Below are positions 44,501-56,565 of a stretch of DNA of 64,000 nt, piece by piece. The stretch comes from Mytilus californianus (lineage: Eukaryota; Mollusca; Bivalvia; Mytilida; Mytilidae). The stretch spans positions 72,194,322 through 72,258,321 of the forward strand of contig NW_026262593.1 in NCBI RefSeq assembly GCF_021869535.1, read 5' to 3'. Under the pieces are notes generated by a model. The model ran no database searches. It saw only the letters and a program-made list of their open reading frames with translations, and was not told the origin of the DNA. Numbering within the stretch: position 1 is the stretch's first letter; every line of letters starts with the position of its first letter. The position numbers and the translations under genes are program-made.

Positions 44501-45219
44501 TGATTATCTCCCTAAATTGGTTTACACATTGTACTTTATGTTGTTTTATTCATTTCTTCGTATCTAAAGTGAATTTGGGTGGAAAGACCAGAGAACAATT
44601 GGCTTTTAATAGTACATTATGTCTTTACTTTTCACTGACAACTATTAAATGTATTTCGTGTTGGTTCGTTATAAACCTTTTTACTGGGACATATTTCAAT
44701 TTTAATTAAAATCATAAATGATGTTAATTATGTCTTCGCTTTCAGAGGCATAAACTTTGCAGCCTACTTTCATATAGAGATTAAAAGTGACAGACTTTTT
44801 AACCCGTGTCTTGTGAAAACTTACAGCGATGAAATCAGCATCATACAAATCAACCATCTAAGAATATTTCATATAGACCCTTACATTATTGATTTCCTAA
44901 TAAATAATTTGTATCACAAGGTCACTAGTAGTATAAGTAACGAGCATATGTATAATCTGCTTAGTATTGCTAAACTTTAAATATGTAAATAATGTTTACA
45001 CGTTGATTGAAAACAAATATATAAACATGATGAACAGGAATTTAGATAAAACTTACGATAAACTTCACATGCTGAAAATATTGTTGATATGAAAATTGTT
45101 GTTCTGCAAACTGATCACAAGTAATCGTGACGTCATTCCTTCTTATCTCACTCAAACGATTATTAACGCAGAAGTGGAACCTGTTTTAAGAGCATCGGTG
45201 ATACAATTTCGCATTTCCC
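44501..45219. other. no feature recognised
   Basis: AT-rich intronic sequence. No exon, RNA gene or clear repeat seen. Confidence 0.4.
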
Positions 45220-45475
45220 AACTCATTCAGTATTCAAGAGTCGCAGCTCCTACTCAGACTTTGTAATACGTCACCAGTGTCTGCGCAGAAAGTTGATGAA
45301 CCAGGGGTATGTCAAAGAACGTCTCGTCCTTTTACTAAAGAAAAGTTCATCGGAAGATACCAAGACCGTGTTGATAAATATTCCGTATCAACTTCACAAA
45401 TGATACACGATGGTCCTGAAGTATTGATTCCGGGTACTGACGTTGTTTGTCATCTAAATAACGTATTATAGTATT
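45220..45475 (+). pseudogene. retroelement C-terminal relic, one frameshift
   Basis: One frame gives 'YSDFVIRHQCLRRKLMNQGY' and 'VKERLVLLLKK'. A shift of one base near 45335 continues as 'FIGRYQDRVDKYSVSTSQMI'. This pattern (YSDF..RH..L..KL..QGY…L..FYGRY.DLV.KY..S…M..D) is the tail of RT-bearing open frames abundant in bivalves, possibly PLE-related. TAG ends it at 45469. Same module as 21945-22130. Confidence 0.5.
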
Positions 45476-45537
45476 CTTTTATTTGTGTTTGTAAATTATT
45501 ACTTTTACTGTTTATTTTATTTTTAGTAATATACATT

Positions 45538-45995
45538 TGACGTGGCTGGGTACTTCCCGTTATTGTGTAATTGTGCTGTGGTAATTTTTCGTGTTTTCGT
45601 TTTTGCTAATGTGCTTTGTCTATATGCCTTTTTGTTTTTCCTTGTTCACATATTTGTTTGTTTTCATAAGGAATAAGATTTTAATACAATGCTGACTGCT
45701 GTACCCCTATTTATGACATTTTAACCGATTATGTCTCTTTGCTTTGTTAACATATCGTTGTCAATTTAATATAATGTTATGCGACTGTCAAACAAGTGAG
45801 AGGTTTACTTAGCTATAAAACCAGGTTTAATCCAGCATTTTCTACATAAGAAAATGCCAGTACCAAGTCAAGAATATGATAGTTGTCATCTATTCGTTTG
45901 ATGGTTTTGAGTTTTTGATTTTGACATTTGCTGAGGCACTTTCCGTTTAGAATTTTCCTCGAAGTTCAGTATTTTTTGTTATTTCACTTTTTGCT
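45538..45995 (-). repeat. family A dispersed repeat, reverse
   Basis: It carries 'TTGCTAATGTGCTTTGTCTA', 'CGACTGTCAAACAAGTGAGA', 'AACCAGGTTTAATCCAGCAT' and 'GCACTTTCCGTTTAGAATTT', in the same order as 13013-13585. Confidence 0.8.
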
Positions 45996-47459
45996 ACATT
46001 AGTAGTAAATTATATATTATATACTTTTATTTTATCACTTTCATTTCATTAAATGTATGCAAATACATTGAATAAGGAAATTGTGTTTGATTGCCATGAG
46101 CATAATGAGAAAACTACCAAACATAGTCCAAATTACGTAGAACCAAGCAAATATATGTGACTCTACAGATTAAAATAACGAGCGCAACAAATAGTGTCAA
46201 GTCATCTATAATTGGCCCCTAAATGACAAAACCTGAAATAAGTCAAACTAAAAAACTAACGACCTTAACTACATGTATGTCATTTTGAATGTTATCAACA
46301 AGTCAACGATCAGAGCATTTGATAGCTATTGGCGATTACTTAATCAATAAAAGGTGTTCATTTTATGGTTTATTAAAATAGTGTTGTCAAATGACACCAC
46401 TTGCTACTTAAATGACTCGTTTTACAACATCTATAAAAATAATTGTTTTGAAGTGAATATTTGACAATAAATTAGGGATCTTGTTTACAACGAAGTTTTA
46501 TATTTCAACTTTAACATTTAACGATGTACCGAAAAAATAAGTTGTTGTCTTAAAACACCTACAAAATTAAGAAATTCTTTAGATTATTCAAGCAATAAGT
46601 ATCCGATAAATTTATAGACGACAAGTCACAACTTCTGATGTTTTAGGTTCACCTATAAATGTTGGCACTCTGAAATCCACAACTATGGGGAGGGGGGTAA
46701 AGGTTTTATTACCTTTGTATTATGATAATTCAAAGTATCCTTAAATGTAGTTAATAGTTATAACTATCCTTAATTAGTGTTCATTGATTAAAATCTTGAT
46801 AATAAAATAGTGATATGTAGTTGATGTACATTGGGTCCGAATATTATATGGTTTGTTTGGAAAAATAAATAAAAAATAGGAAATTAAATCAACGAACAAA
46901 AATGAAAGTGGTGAATAAATATTGATTTGGCGAAAGAATTATCGAATAAGACAATTCACCAAAACCTAGTTTTATTATAAAAGAAAGTATTTTATCGATG
47001 TTCAAATCTAATCCTCGATTAATAAGACTAATCAAAGTAACAAACACAAACTAAGAGAATCCCATGAACTCTGATAAAGCGAGACACTGTGTGTGGACAA
47101 TGCGAAAATGTAACGATAGTGAGGCGAGACACAGATATATGACAATAAGTCCCACCAACTATCAATAGGTGTTCCTATGTTGATCTCAGATCATTGCAGA
47201 TAAAAAAAATTACAGTTTGGTAATAGCTCAACGAATTTCCGATTTCAAACAATGTATAGCTTAGTTCTGATTAACGAATTAACCATGAAGCATTTAATGA
47301 ATGGATGAATTGCTTTGCATATTTTTTATATCGTCAATCATGGTTTTAGCACTTTGCATGCAAAAACAATTCTGACTTCTCTTTCCAGATGATAAAGAAA
47401 TGAATGCAAATTTCCGTAAGTACTACTGTCAGTCATGTATTATTTATGAATTGTAAAAA
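45996..47459. other. intronic stretch, nothing recognised
   Basis: AT-rich; no exon or repeat with a second copy in the window. Confidence 0.4.
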
Positions 47460-47770
47460 ATATAAGATATTTACTCTAAGGATATGATAAGATGTTATAT
47501 CGACCTACAAGATGCATATTGTTTGGGCTTATGATTTTTGCCATTTGATTAAGGACTTTCCGTTTTGAATTTTTCTCGGAGTTCGGTATTTTTGTTATGT
47601 TGCTTTTGGCTGAGGCGTATTAGGGATATTCATCTGAATAAAAGCAAATGGGTATCACACAACTATAGCTTTTGAATGAGGTTGATACGATGTTTTATCG
47701 ACAAAAGAGAAGCATATTGACTGAGGTGTATTCGGGATATTACCCTGAATAATATTCGCATTTATATACT
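47460..47770. repeat. direct duplication interrupted by a family A fragment
   Basis: 'GATGTTATATCGAC…AGCATATTG' before 47520 and 'GATGTTTTATCGAC…AGCATATTG' near 47690 are each followed by 'TGAGGCGTATTAGGGATATT' or 'TGAGGTGTATTCGGGATATT'. The first copy is split by a reverse fragment of family A (about 47527-47608, 'AAGGACTTTCCGTTTTGAAT'). Confidence 0.6.
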
Positions 47771-49819
47771 GCAGCTGTGCTATTTGCGCAGTCAAATTAC
47801 ATTGACTGTATGATCATTTATGATATACAGTCACTGACCATATATCACCATGTTTCTGACGCTGACAATGAGTTTCCGTAGAGTTTAAATTGTGACGTCA
47901 ATGAATAAAACAGATTCGCGGAACATTTATAGTGGGTCTCACTGGAGTCTAAGTTTGATGCTGGATTGTCCGATTTTTTTAAAGCGTGACACGTGACAGT
48001 CAAATAATTTAGCGTGAAAACGGGAGATGAAGTCAGGCAGGACACGGGAAAATACATGCGCTATTATGGCAACAAGAAGCGGGATACAGGATTCTGACAA
48101 AACAATAGGCGTCCACTCCAAATTAAAAACATATAATAAGTAAAGTGCATTTGTTATTCCTGTTGTGCCTTCTGTTTAGTGTTTTCTGGTTTGATTTGTC
48201 TTGAATAGTTATTTCATTAATTTCAATTACCCAACGGATGAAGCAGACGGTAGCAGGAAAGAACGTTTCCCTTTTCCATTTATAAAAAAGTAACTTACTT
48301 TTAAAAATGGGGTGTGGGCCTGTGGTCCAAAAAGTTTACTGGGAAGACTGGACTTTATATTGTCTTGCTTTTAACTATTTAACGCTTGATAAGATCAATA
48401 AAAATTCCAACGACAAAAGAGACTGCACATTATCTGAAGATAATAAAGATTATAAAAAAGATTTTGCAATACCGGCATGGTAAAATAAAGGCTGTAGTAG
48501 TCATATGACGAGACAGGTGTCAATGAATAGAAATACACATACATTTCGTTATCAAATTATAATAGCTTGGGAACAAAGGCAATATATGGTATGCCTTTAT
48601 ATGTTTCTTGCTTGAATACGACGCACAAATCTGATATTCACTGATGAAATTAAAGTAAATGTAAACTAACCTAAGTTTTACCGCATGCTACAAAGTTGTT
48701 TGCCAGACAAACTCGTCCGTCAGTTTTTTAGTCAGACATTTTGATTTAGGGATCCTTATTCAAATAATTATATCATAATTCATTTCTTTATTGGATGTAT
48801 GTCACATAAAATAAGAGGAAAATCCTATTTTAAAGGTTAATGGTAATTAACATAGATTTGATTGATTATTCATAATTTCTTCAAATATTTTTAAAACACT
48901 TAAAACATAATCAAAATAAAGACCTAATGGATAATGGTTTTTGTTTTTATTGTACACCAAAAATTATAGAATTGATTATCCGAGGTTTTAAAAATATTGT
49001 TCTAACATAAATGAAAACAAACAATTTCTAAGAAAAGAAACCTCTGAAAATATGTTGAACAGACAATAATACCTTAACAGCGACAACTGGACTTGTGAAA
49101 CCCTTTTCATGGACTAAAACTCGACTACCAATGAGACTTAAAGAGTTTAGAAATTCGAAGAGCAAATTTAAATCAAATCAAAAGTAATAAATGAAAGATT
49201 GTCCAATTGTTTGTAAATATGCTGAAGCTATAGTAGAAAATGAAAAAGTGTGGCAAAAATGACCAGCAAAGACAAAAATCCTCAAATATTCAACACGGTC
49301 AAAATCGTTAGAAGACTTTTTATAGGAGTTGTTGCCCTAACATGAGCTTATTTTACCCGTTGATGCGTTTTTTGCAGAAACTATAGTAGAAAGTGATATT
49401 GTAATGATCAGTAAAATGAGAACTTAAACACAGTCGACATTTTTCCCCTTTACACTAGTTGTTGGCTAGAAACAATTTCAAAAGAAAAAAAAATATCAAG
49501 TCATTCTCAGTCAAAATGTCAATGATTACCAGTCGACCCATTAAAATAAGTTACCTTCCTTTCGACATTACTGTTTACCAATCATTTGATGTAAACTATA
49601 AGCAAAATTGTCAATACCCAACGTGGAGCCTTTATTGACCCTCAATGATGAGTTTGCCAAAAGAAAAGAAAAAATATGTGTTTAAAACAGTAGCACAATA
49701 GCTAGTACTATCTTAAAGGGAGTTATTGACTTTACATGATGGATTTCTATTAGATTAGATGCGTTCGCCTCTTATCTTTGAAACTGTACTAGAAAGGCTG
49801 AAAAAAACACCTTTCTGAC
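47771..49819. other. intronic stretch with a possible repeat at 47865-48120
   Basis: 47865-48120 ('GACAATGAGTTTCCGTAGAG', 'AAAGCGTGACACGTGACAGT', 'GTCAGGCAGGACACGGGAAA') is GC-richer than its surroundings. I recall similar text from mussel repeats, but no second copy is present here. Minus-strand frames at 47845-48121 have no clear domain. The rest shows nothing. Confidence 0.3.
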
Positions 49820-50175
49820 TCCCGTATAGGCCAGACGTGCTTTTCGTCTACAAAAGACCCATCAGTGACGCTCTAATCAACACAGGTAAAAAGGTAAAAT
49901 ACAGTACGAAGTTGAAGAGCATAACTCATAAATGTGTTGCAAAATACAGGTAAGGTGATTTATTCCTGGGGTATAAAATCGTTAGTATTACAAAAATGTC
50001 AAAGTTTGAAAACAGTTAATTCATAATTAGGACCATATCAATAATAATTCATGTGAACACAGAAGTTCTGACTACTGAGCTAGTGATACCTTCGGAGTGA
50101 AAAACTCTACCAGCAGTGTCATCGACACAGTGGTTGTAAATATACTTAGCATAGATACCAGGATTGAATCACATG
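49820..50175 (+). repeat. family F dispersed repeat, forward
   Basis: 'GGCCAGACGTGCTTTTCGTC', 'AAAGACCCATCAGTGACGCT', 'AAGTACGAAGTTGAAGAGC' (near 49905), 'ACACAGAAGTTCTGACTACT', 'ACTCTACCAGCAGTGTCATC' and 'GTGGTTGTAAATATACTTAG' are in the order I recall for a common mussel repeat. It forms an inverted pair with the next feature. Confidence 0.6.
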
Positions 50176-50234
50176 TAGCAACAAACTACAAACTGCAAAC
50201 TAATCGCGAGTAAATTATAAATAGGTCTCTTTTG

Positions 50235-50420
50235 GTCTCATAGCATTTCATGTGTTTTGGTGTCATACATATTTGGCTTGTAAATGTTTGGGTTTGAGCT
50301 CTCCTAAAGTGCATTCGAAGAACGAAATAAATTAAGGGTAATGTTTTCATTTACTATCGATACCACTGCTGGTTCACTGTTACATGTAGTCCCCTAGGTT
50401 GTAAATAAATGATTTTTTTC
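50235..50420 (-). repeat. family F repeat, reverse fragment
   Basis: 'TTGGCTTGTAAATGTTTGGG' and 'CGATACCACTGCTGGTTCAC' are reverse-oriented counterparts of the previous copy's end ('ACCAGCAGTGTCATCGAC'). Confidence 0.55.
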
Positions 50421-51075
50421 ATAATAAATGTGCGGTTCGGGGAGCACCAATTGGCAGTACCAGCTTTTTATTTGTAAATATACTATAGTAAAATTGAAGA
50501 CTGAATTTTAATTGTATACGCATTCTTACGAACTACGTAAAGTTTTTGCCCGCAAGTTAGTTTTGTACGGTGACAGGTCGTAATTGTCTTTTTCATGTAT
50601 TTGAGGGGGTATTCATTAAGGATTTGAAATATTCGATTTGAACCAAAATATGATATGTTGATATTCAATCTTTTTCACTTTTGTTATGCATAGGCACAAA
50701 TAATTGTGATGTACATGTTACATTGAATAAAGAAAACCTGGTGTTCTTATAAAAGTAATCTTTGGTGAAATAAAATAAAAACAAAAACAAACAAACAATT
50801 TAAATAAATGCCGTACTTATTCTTAGGTTATGACACTGTCAAAATTCAAATGCAATCACATTCCCTAGCACTTTATGACAATATTATGGATCAAAACTTC
50901 ATGTCATGGCAGCTTTTTGTCATCATAGATGGTTCCATCATAGATGGTTCCATCATATTGTCTAGTATATTTTTATAACTCTACATTTAAAAATTTTATA
51001 TCTCTCTATTTTGATAGCATAGAGCCATCAGTAATTTCTTTTACTGATTCAAAAAGCAAGTAGAATTTAATTTTT
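50421..51075. other. intronic stretch, nothing recognised
   Basis: A small direct duplication (ATAGATGGTTCCATC twice at about 50925-50955). No exon recognised. Confidence 0.4.
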
Positions 51076-51337
51076 TTATTGTACGTCAGTTACATCAGAC
51101 GTCACTATAGAAAACGATTCTCCTTTACCATGAATTTTAGACACATCGAGGTAAAGGTATGATCCTATGGAAATGTTATAATAGGGGACATCAACATTTT
51201 TCAACACTGAGAAGTAATAAACTTTAAAAAAGACCAAGATATCGTCCTCAGTAGAAAATTTAAACCTAGTGGCTTGGGAAATTTCACAGTCACTTGACTG
51301 GTATTTTTTGCAAATACCCCTCCATGACATGATATAT
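51076..51337 (-). CDS. possible terminal exon with MAM-like C-terminus
   Basis: On the minus strand an acceptor (TTTTGAACAG) precedes a frame reading 'IMSWRGICKKYQSSDCEISQ', 'KNVDVPYYNISIGSYLYLDV' and 'GKGESFSIVTSDVTDVQ', to TAA at 51078-51076. The stop overlaps an AATAAA. 'GSYLYLDVS…G.S..I.TSD' resembles the end of a MAM domain (extracellular adhesion/receptor module), usually 'GxYLYxExS…G..A.L.SP'. I see no upstream exon on this strand, so it may be the remnant of a retroposed or broken gene nested in intron 3. Low confidence. Confidence 0.25.
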
Positions 51338-52568
51338 CTGTTCAAAATAAGTAAACTTTGAATAACAAAAATGCATTAAAATTGTGTCAACAGGTCAAAT
51401 AAACACGAAAGTACGATTTTAGAGTATTCGCATTTACTGTAAGCTAGCTAAAAGCCAAAAACAATTTATTATAAACAAAACATGCATCAGAGATTGAAAT
51501 CAATCAAAAAACATCCCAGGGATCTAGTTGTTTAACGACACGGACAGTCAAATAAGACATGACTTGTGCAATGCCAAAATAAAAGTATCGATAGGTTGTA
51601 GAAAAGTTAGGATTTAACCTTAAAATAAATATGTATCTTGTTATATATAGATAATGCAATCTCTATATAGAAAATATACTTGGATTTGTATTGATACATC
51701 CCGAAAAACCATTCGAAAAGAGTACAAATTTAGTTATGTTTTGATTTGTTGATGACAAAATATATATTTGTGCCAAAGAAAACAATATTACAACATTAAT
51801 CAGATACCCTTTACTAATAAGTTTGTTTAAGGGTTCGATGAGTTATCACAGATCAAAAAGTGATTTCCTCGATTTTATTTCTATATTACCGTAAAATTTA
51901 GGATTTGAAATAACGTTTTGATAAGTTTTCTACAGGAACAGCATAATTTACCAATCAAATCTTTATATCTATGAAAGAATTCAGTTAATGTTTTAAGTAA
52001 TTTACGGTAACGAAATCACTAACTTAATAATTTTATCAGTGATGCATTGATTACGTTCAATAAAATGTATGACATCACTTCGCACACGGGCATCACTAAC
52101 GAATTGGGATGTATAAACACCGTATGAAGGAACCAAAGGAACATCGCCGTCTTAAAAGAAAAAATAACCAAAGGGAATGAAAAATCGTCTCTTTTGTCGT
52201 AAATTTTAGTATGGAGTTTCCCTTTCGAAATTGAAATTGGAAAACTACTCCTGTTTATGTTAAAGTTCTTTAAAATAAATTCCTTTAGGTAAATTTCGGT
52301 AGTATATTTAGAGAACTCTGGATTATTTAACGAAAAATATCATCAAACTAACGGTAGGTATTGTTGAATGTGTCAACCAAATGTAACAATGACGTGTTTT
52401 ATTAGGTTTGGTCGTTAACTGTGATTCATAACAATACGGGAATAACTTTACTATTAAAGGGGCGCAATTAGGAATACATACTACCTGTCGACACACTGTA
52501 TCGCCGAAACGTATATATATGTTGTGCAGTAGACAATTTAAAGCTTCAATCATATCTTCACATTTCCA
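51338..52568. other. intronic stretch, nothing recognised
   Basis: AT-rich, no exon or clear repeat. A minus frame at 52323-52553 has no domain character. Confidence 0.4.
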
Positions 52569-52873
52569 GTACTGATTCCACTACCCACTGTTTAGTAGCA
52601 TTCCCGCAGTTTCGCCATAATAACTAAATCGACCGTAATGGTATATTTATGTAACAGCTGAACATGGATATCTTTTATCGTATTCATCTTTCCATCCTCT
52701 TTTCTTCGACAAGAACTTCAACGAGTACAACTGTTCAGTAAAATCTTTTTTGTAATCAATAACACCTGTTATAATCTAGCTTAACCACCTCTGGAGCAAA
52801 TGAGTTTACACCTGGTAATACCTGAGGTCGTGTTGCTTGATTTTATGTGTAGTGTTTTGTGTACTGCTGTTTT
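52569..52873 (+). repeat. 305-bp direct repeat, copy 1 (intron 3)
   Basis: From GTACTGATTCCACTACCCAC to GTGTTTTGTGTACTGCTGTT this block is repeated at 55561-55865 with about five mismatches. No open frame and no terminal inverted repeats. Either a young dispersed element or a segmental duplication around exon 4. Confidence 0.92.
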
Positions 52874-53028
52874 TTTCGTTCCAGAAAAAAGCGTTAAACG
52901 AGTAACAGCTAATTCATTTGCAATAAGATTTTTAAAAGACTTTTAAATTAAATATGAAAACTTTTTCTTGATAAGACTGTGTGGAAGTCTTGTGTAGAGA
53001 GTAAAAAAAATCATAACTGTCAACATAA

Positions 53029-53275
53029 TTAAAAGGACCATTTAAAGATTACCATTATTTCCATAAACTTTATTACAAAAGTTAATAGCAAGTTCTTTGA
53101 CAGTAGAAAGGGAGGTAACACTGACATATTAGTATTAGAACACTTACTGGATGCGGAGATGAAACGAAATTTAAATGAGTGTTTGTGTAATCTAGGTAAC
53201 CAGTACATAGTCGGGACCTTTAAATGTTCGGAAGATTTGATTTTTTCCCATACTTTAGACATAACTAAATGTGTA
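53029..53275 (-). pseudogene. Penelope-like reverse transcriptase fragment
   Basis: The minus strand reads 'KVWEKIKSSEHLKVPTMYWL', 'PRLHKHSFKFRFISASSKCS' and 'TNMSVLPPF'. 'P..YWLPKLHK.P.K.RFI..SS.CSTT' is the RT entry motif of PLE-type and related RTs. It then runs into text resembling the following helix in a shifted frame. Isolated and truncated. Confidence 0.6.
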
Positions 53276-53619
53276 TTTCTATCAATGTCAAGTTATGAGT
53301 ACTCATGATACTACGCCCCGTCGATACAGTTTACTATTTTTTCGCATTGCACAAGGTCATGTGTTTCTCAGAGTGCGTATTACATCATTACACTTAATCG
53401 TGTTGATGTTTATTAAATGATAATTTAGTGTGAGAAAACATATGATTTATGTATTAGTTGTTATCGCTTTGAAATATATTTAAGTAACTGCGATAAATTT
53501 TATATCGGTGCTTAGTGTCTATTGTTTTTATGTCAGTTGGTTTATTTGTGCTTTGTTACAATAAGCTAATTTAGGCCATAGCAACTGATTTTTGCAGTTT
53601 ATTTTTATGTTGGGCACTA

Positions 53620-53965
53620 AGACCAATGGCATATGAGAGTGTTGAGAGCTCACACACATGTTTAACACCGCAATATACTGTATGTGCTTGTTCGAATCAG
53701 GAACCCGTAATCAAGTGGTTTTCGATTGTTCATGTCTGACATATATGTTTCTCGTACATTTTATTGTATAGATTAGGACCGTTAGTTTTCTCATTTATAT
53801 TCTTTCTTATTTTGTATGTCGAAACTATACGATATACTATGTTTTATTGTTTCATTGTTAAAAGCTGTACGGTGATCTATGTAAGATATTGTCTTCGTCA
53901 TTTCAACTCTGGTAGATCGTTGTCTCATTGGCAATAATACCACATCTCCTTATTTTTATAAAAGG
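53620..53965 (-). repeat. family B dispersed repeat, reverse
   Basis: 'GAGCTCACACACATGTTTAA', 'AATCAAGTGGTTTTCGATTG', 'GACCGTTAGTTTTCTCATTT' and 'TGTCTCATTGGCAATAATAC' are in family B order, ending in the inverse of its head (CCACATCTCCTTA). Confidence 0.75.
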
Positions 53966-54152
53966 TATGAAATACATATCCTAATTCAAAAGAAACCCCC
54001 AAAAAGAAGAAAATTTATCTAGTTTAATTGTAATTGGTAAGAACCAAGTTTATATATTTGCCAACATGACTGAAATTAAAATATAGCAATATGGGACGCG
54101 TAATATCCGATTATTTTGCAGTTAACATTAATCTCTCGTTTGTATCTCCTAG

Positions 54153-54410
54153 GCAAGATAATTCCAGAACAGATAACAAAGATGGACGAAGAGTCGATAA
54201 ACATTTATTTAAAAGCCCTAGAAACAGGATCAGAACAAAGACGGGATATAAATTTGGTAATTGTAGGTAAAAAAGGAGCCGGTAAGACTTCATTAGTACG
54301 GAGATTGTTTGAAGAAAATATAAATGACGTGAAAAGCACAAACGGTATAGAAATTCATCGGCGTAGATGTCGAATTAGTCTGAATGATTGGGAATGGAAC
54401 AAAATACCAG
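54153..54410 (+). CDS. HEPN-Roc GTPase gene, coding exon 4 (Roc domain, P-loop)
   Basis: The exon follows TATCTCCTAG and ends at CCAG|GTAAGC. It is 258 nt, phase 1 in and phase 1 out (residues 191-276). After a short linker, 'MDEESINIYLKALETGSEQR', it shows 'INLVIVGKKGAGKTSLVRRL', where GKKGAGKTS (residues 229-237) is the Walker A/P-loop. 'STNGIEIHRRRCRI' is the switch-I-like segment usual in Roc domains of metazoan ROCO-like proteins. The domain binds GTP; in the family, hydrolysis is tied to dimerisation through a following COR domain. An internal ATG (54183) could mislead gene finders into calling a separate gene here. Confidence 0.85.
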
Positions 54411-55254
54411 GTAAGCATACAAACCACAAAGACTTATTACTTATTTCTTTGGGATAAAAATACATTTTTGCATTAAGATTCGTTATGACATTTGTTTAGC
54501 CTTTGTCGAACGTATCAATTACCTTTTGGATGGAACACAAATCTTGCCATAACAAGTATAGACCGCAAATTCACATTTGACACTGCATTCTTTACTTTTT
54601 CTAATGGCAAGGTATGAGTGCTACTTTTCACATGGTAGTTATTATATATGATCAACTATGGTTCCTTCCAGGCAGGTTGTAGTTATACAACAACGTCTAA
54701 ATAGCAACCAAGCCTCGGCTCTTAGAAACCTTTACGCCCGCATTGATTCTGTTTATTTCAGATTAATTACAATCTGACATTATACAATGCAAGTACGATT
54801 GGTTTCATTTTATGACTGTTTTTAACCTTCTCTTAAAATGTTTAAAATGTTATATTTCGACAACTTTTCTGGGTGTTGATTTACATAACGTTAATGCTGT
54901 TGATCTCTTTGGCGATTTCCTCATTTTTTTATACCTTGATATGTATCTTCTTCATCAATTGACGAGATTTGAAAACCCGTGAACAACTATTACTTAAATA
55001 TAGATGTACTACAGTATAAACATCGTCTTGAATATATTCCCTAAACGTCTGATCTGCAAATTTTCTTATCCAAGCATAGTATGAACGTTAGCTACTATGA
55101 TAATGGTGCAATTTATATGCATTGAAAATTGCCATGTAATGCAGGTTAAGTCTCCCGATCGAAACAAGCTGCAAATTGATATTATTTACAAGATACAATT
55201 GTCACAACACTTGGACAAAGGTTGCACTGTCTGTACGGAAGAATTCTATTGATG

Positions 55255-55257
<3 letters not shown>

Positions 55258-55302
<45 letters not shown>
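55258..55302. repeat. (TA)n microsatellite
   Basis: About 22 uninterrupted TA units in intron 4. Confidence 0.97.
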
Positions 55303-55306
<4 letters not shown>

Positions 55307-55560
55307 CAGCATAATTTGAATACTAGCTTCTGTGAAATCGTGGCAAAATTCATAATTTATAACACAATGCTATTCAATGCATTGTCATTCAGAGTATGTT
55401 TTTTTGAGATATTAATCTATTTTCTGTGATCATCAGCTTAAATATACTAGTATATCATTTGAACAATGACTTTTTCAAAGGAAGATTTTGTTTGACAGGT
55501 AAAATCCCTTCTTAAAAAAAATATCGAAACTCTTGTTGAAGATGTTATACTCTATACTCC

Positions 55561-55865
55561 GTACTGATTCCACTACCCACTGTTAAGTAGCATTCCGGCA
55601 GTTTCGCCATGATAACTAAATCGACCGTAATGGTATATTTATGTAACAGCTGAACATGGATATCTTTTATCGTATTCATCTTTCCATCCTCTTTTCTTCG
55701 ACAAGAACTTCAACGAGTACAACTGTTCAGTAAAATCTTTTTTGTAATCAATAACACCTGTTATAATCTAGCTTAACCACCTCTAGAGCACATGAGTTTA
55801 CACCTGGTAATACCTGAGGTCGTGTTGCTTGATTTTATGTGTAGTGTTTTGTGTACTGCTGTTTT
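55561..55865 (+). repeat. 305-bp direct repeat, copy 2 (intron 4)
   Basis: Same as 52569-52873 with about five substitutions, for example GTTTAGTAGC to GTTAAGTAGC and CTCTGGAGCAAAT to CTCTAGAGCACAT. The flanks differ completely. Confidence 0.92.
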
Positions 55866-56565
55866 TCTTTCCGACGGTTATCAATAAGTCTATAGTATTG
55901 TCTGCTTTTATTCCAAATAATGGTTTTTATGCGCTCTTGGTATCTTTGCCTTTAGAAACATCATTCAATCTTGCTCTCAGAATCCTCGGTTGATACATTG
56001 ACACCTCAAATCACTGGTTTTCACACAATTATTAAGCTGTACTTGTCATGTCTTGATTGCATGCTAACATATCAAAAGTTAAATACATGTACTATGAGTT
56101 CGATGTACAATACCTAACAGCTTTCTTTGATAATTAATTCTACAGTTATTTAGGATTTCACAGTTCAGTCTTTTTCATGTTCTTATTTCAATAAATGTTT
56201 ACTGACTGTTTCAGGCGTACATATCATTCATATTTTGTATATGGCATACATAGGAAAATACAAATTTGTGCTGTTTCTAAAAGGACTTAGGTTTTGTTAT
56301 TTTTTCACTTTAATGATGATGAAATAGCTGTTCTATGAATAATTGCAAGATTTACTTTGGATTTATTTATATTTGAGAGCAGTAATTTTCATGGATTAAG
56401 GAACAATTGTATTCATTGGACATTTGATACGTTGGTTTGGCAAAGGCTTCATAAAAGTATATAGACAATCTGTACTTCGTAGAGCAATTAAAATCGTAGC
56501 TCATTCATACCATCAAATTTGGAATCCGAGTAATGATGAACCTACAGTTTACCTTTTGTTTTTAG

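Larger units (their letters stand above)
42921..54152 (+). other. intron 3 of HEPN-Roc gene, 11.2 kb
   Basis: Donor GTAATG at 42921; acceptor TGTATCTCCTAG at 54141-54152. It contains dispersed repeats (43000-43225, 43535-44500, 45538-45995, 49820-50420, 53620-53965), retroelement relics (45220-45475, 53029-53275), a 305-bp repeat shared with intron 4, and a possible minus-strand exon (51076-51337). Confidence 0.65.
54411..56565 (+). other. intron 4 of HEPN-Roc gene, 2.2 kb
   Basis: Contains a (TA)n tract (55258-55302) and the second 305-bp repeat copy (55561-55865). The acceptor is ACCTTTTGTTTTTAG at 56551-56565. Confidence 0.7.

Noticed and set aside
56424..56565. Upstream extension of exon 5 as an independent gene start
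   Set aside because: The frame is open by chance through the intron end; ACCTTTTGTTTTTAG is a clear acceptor and the phase matches exon 4.
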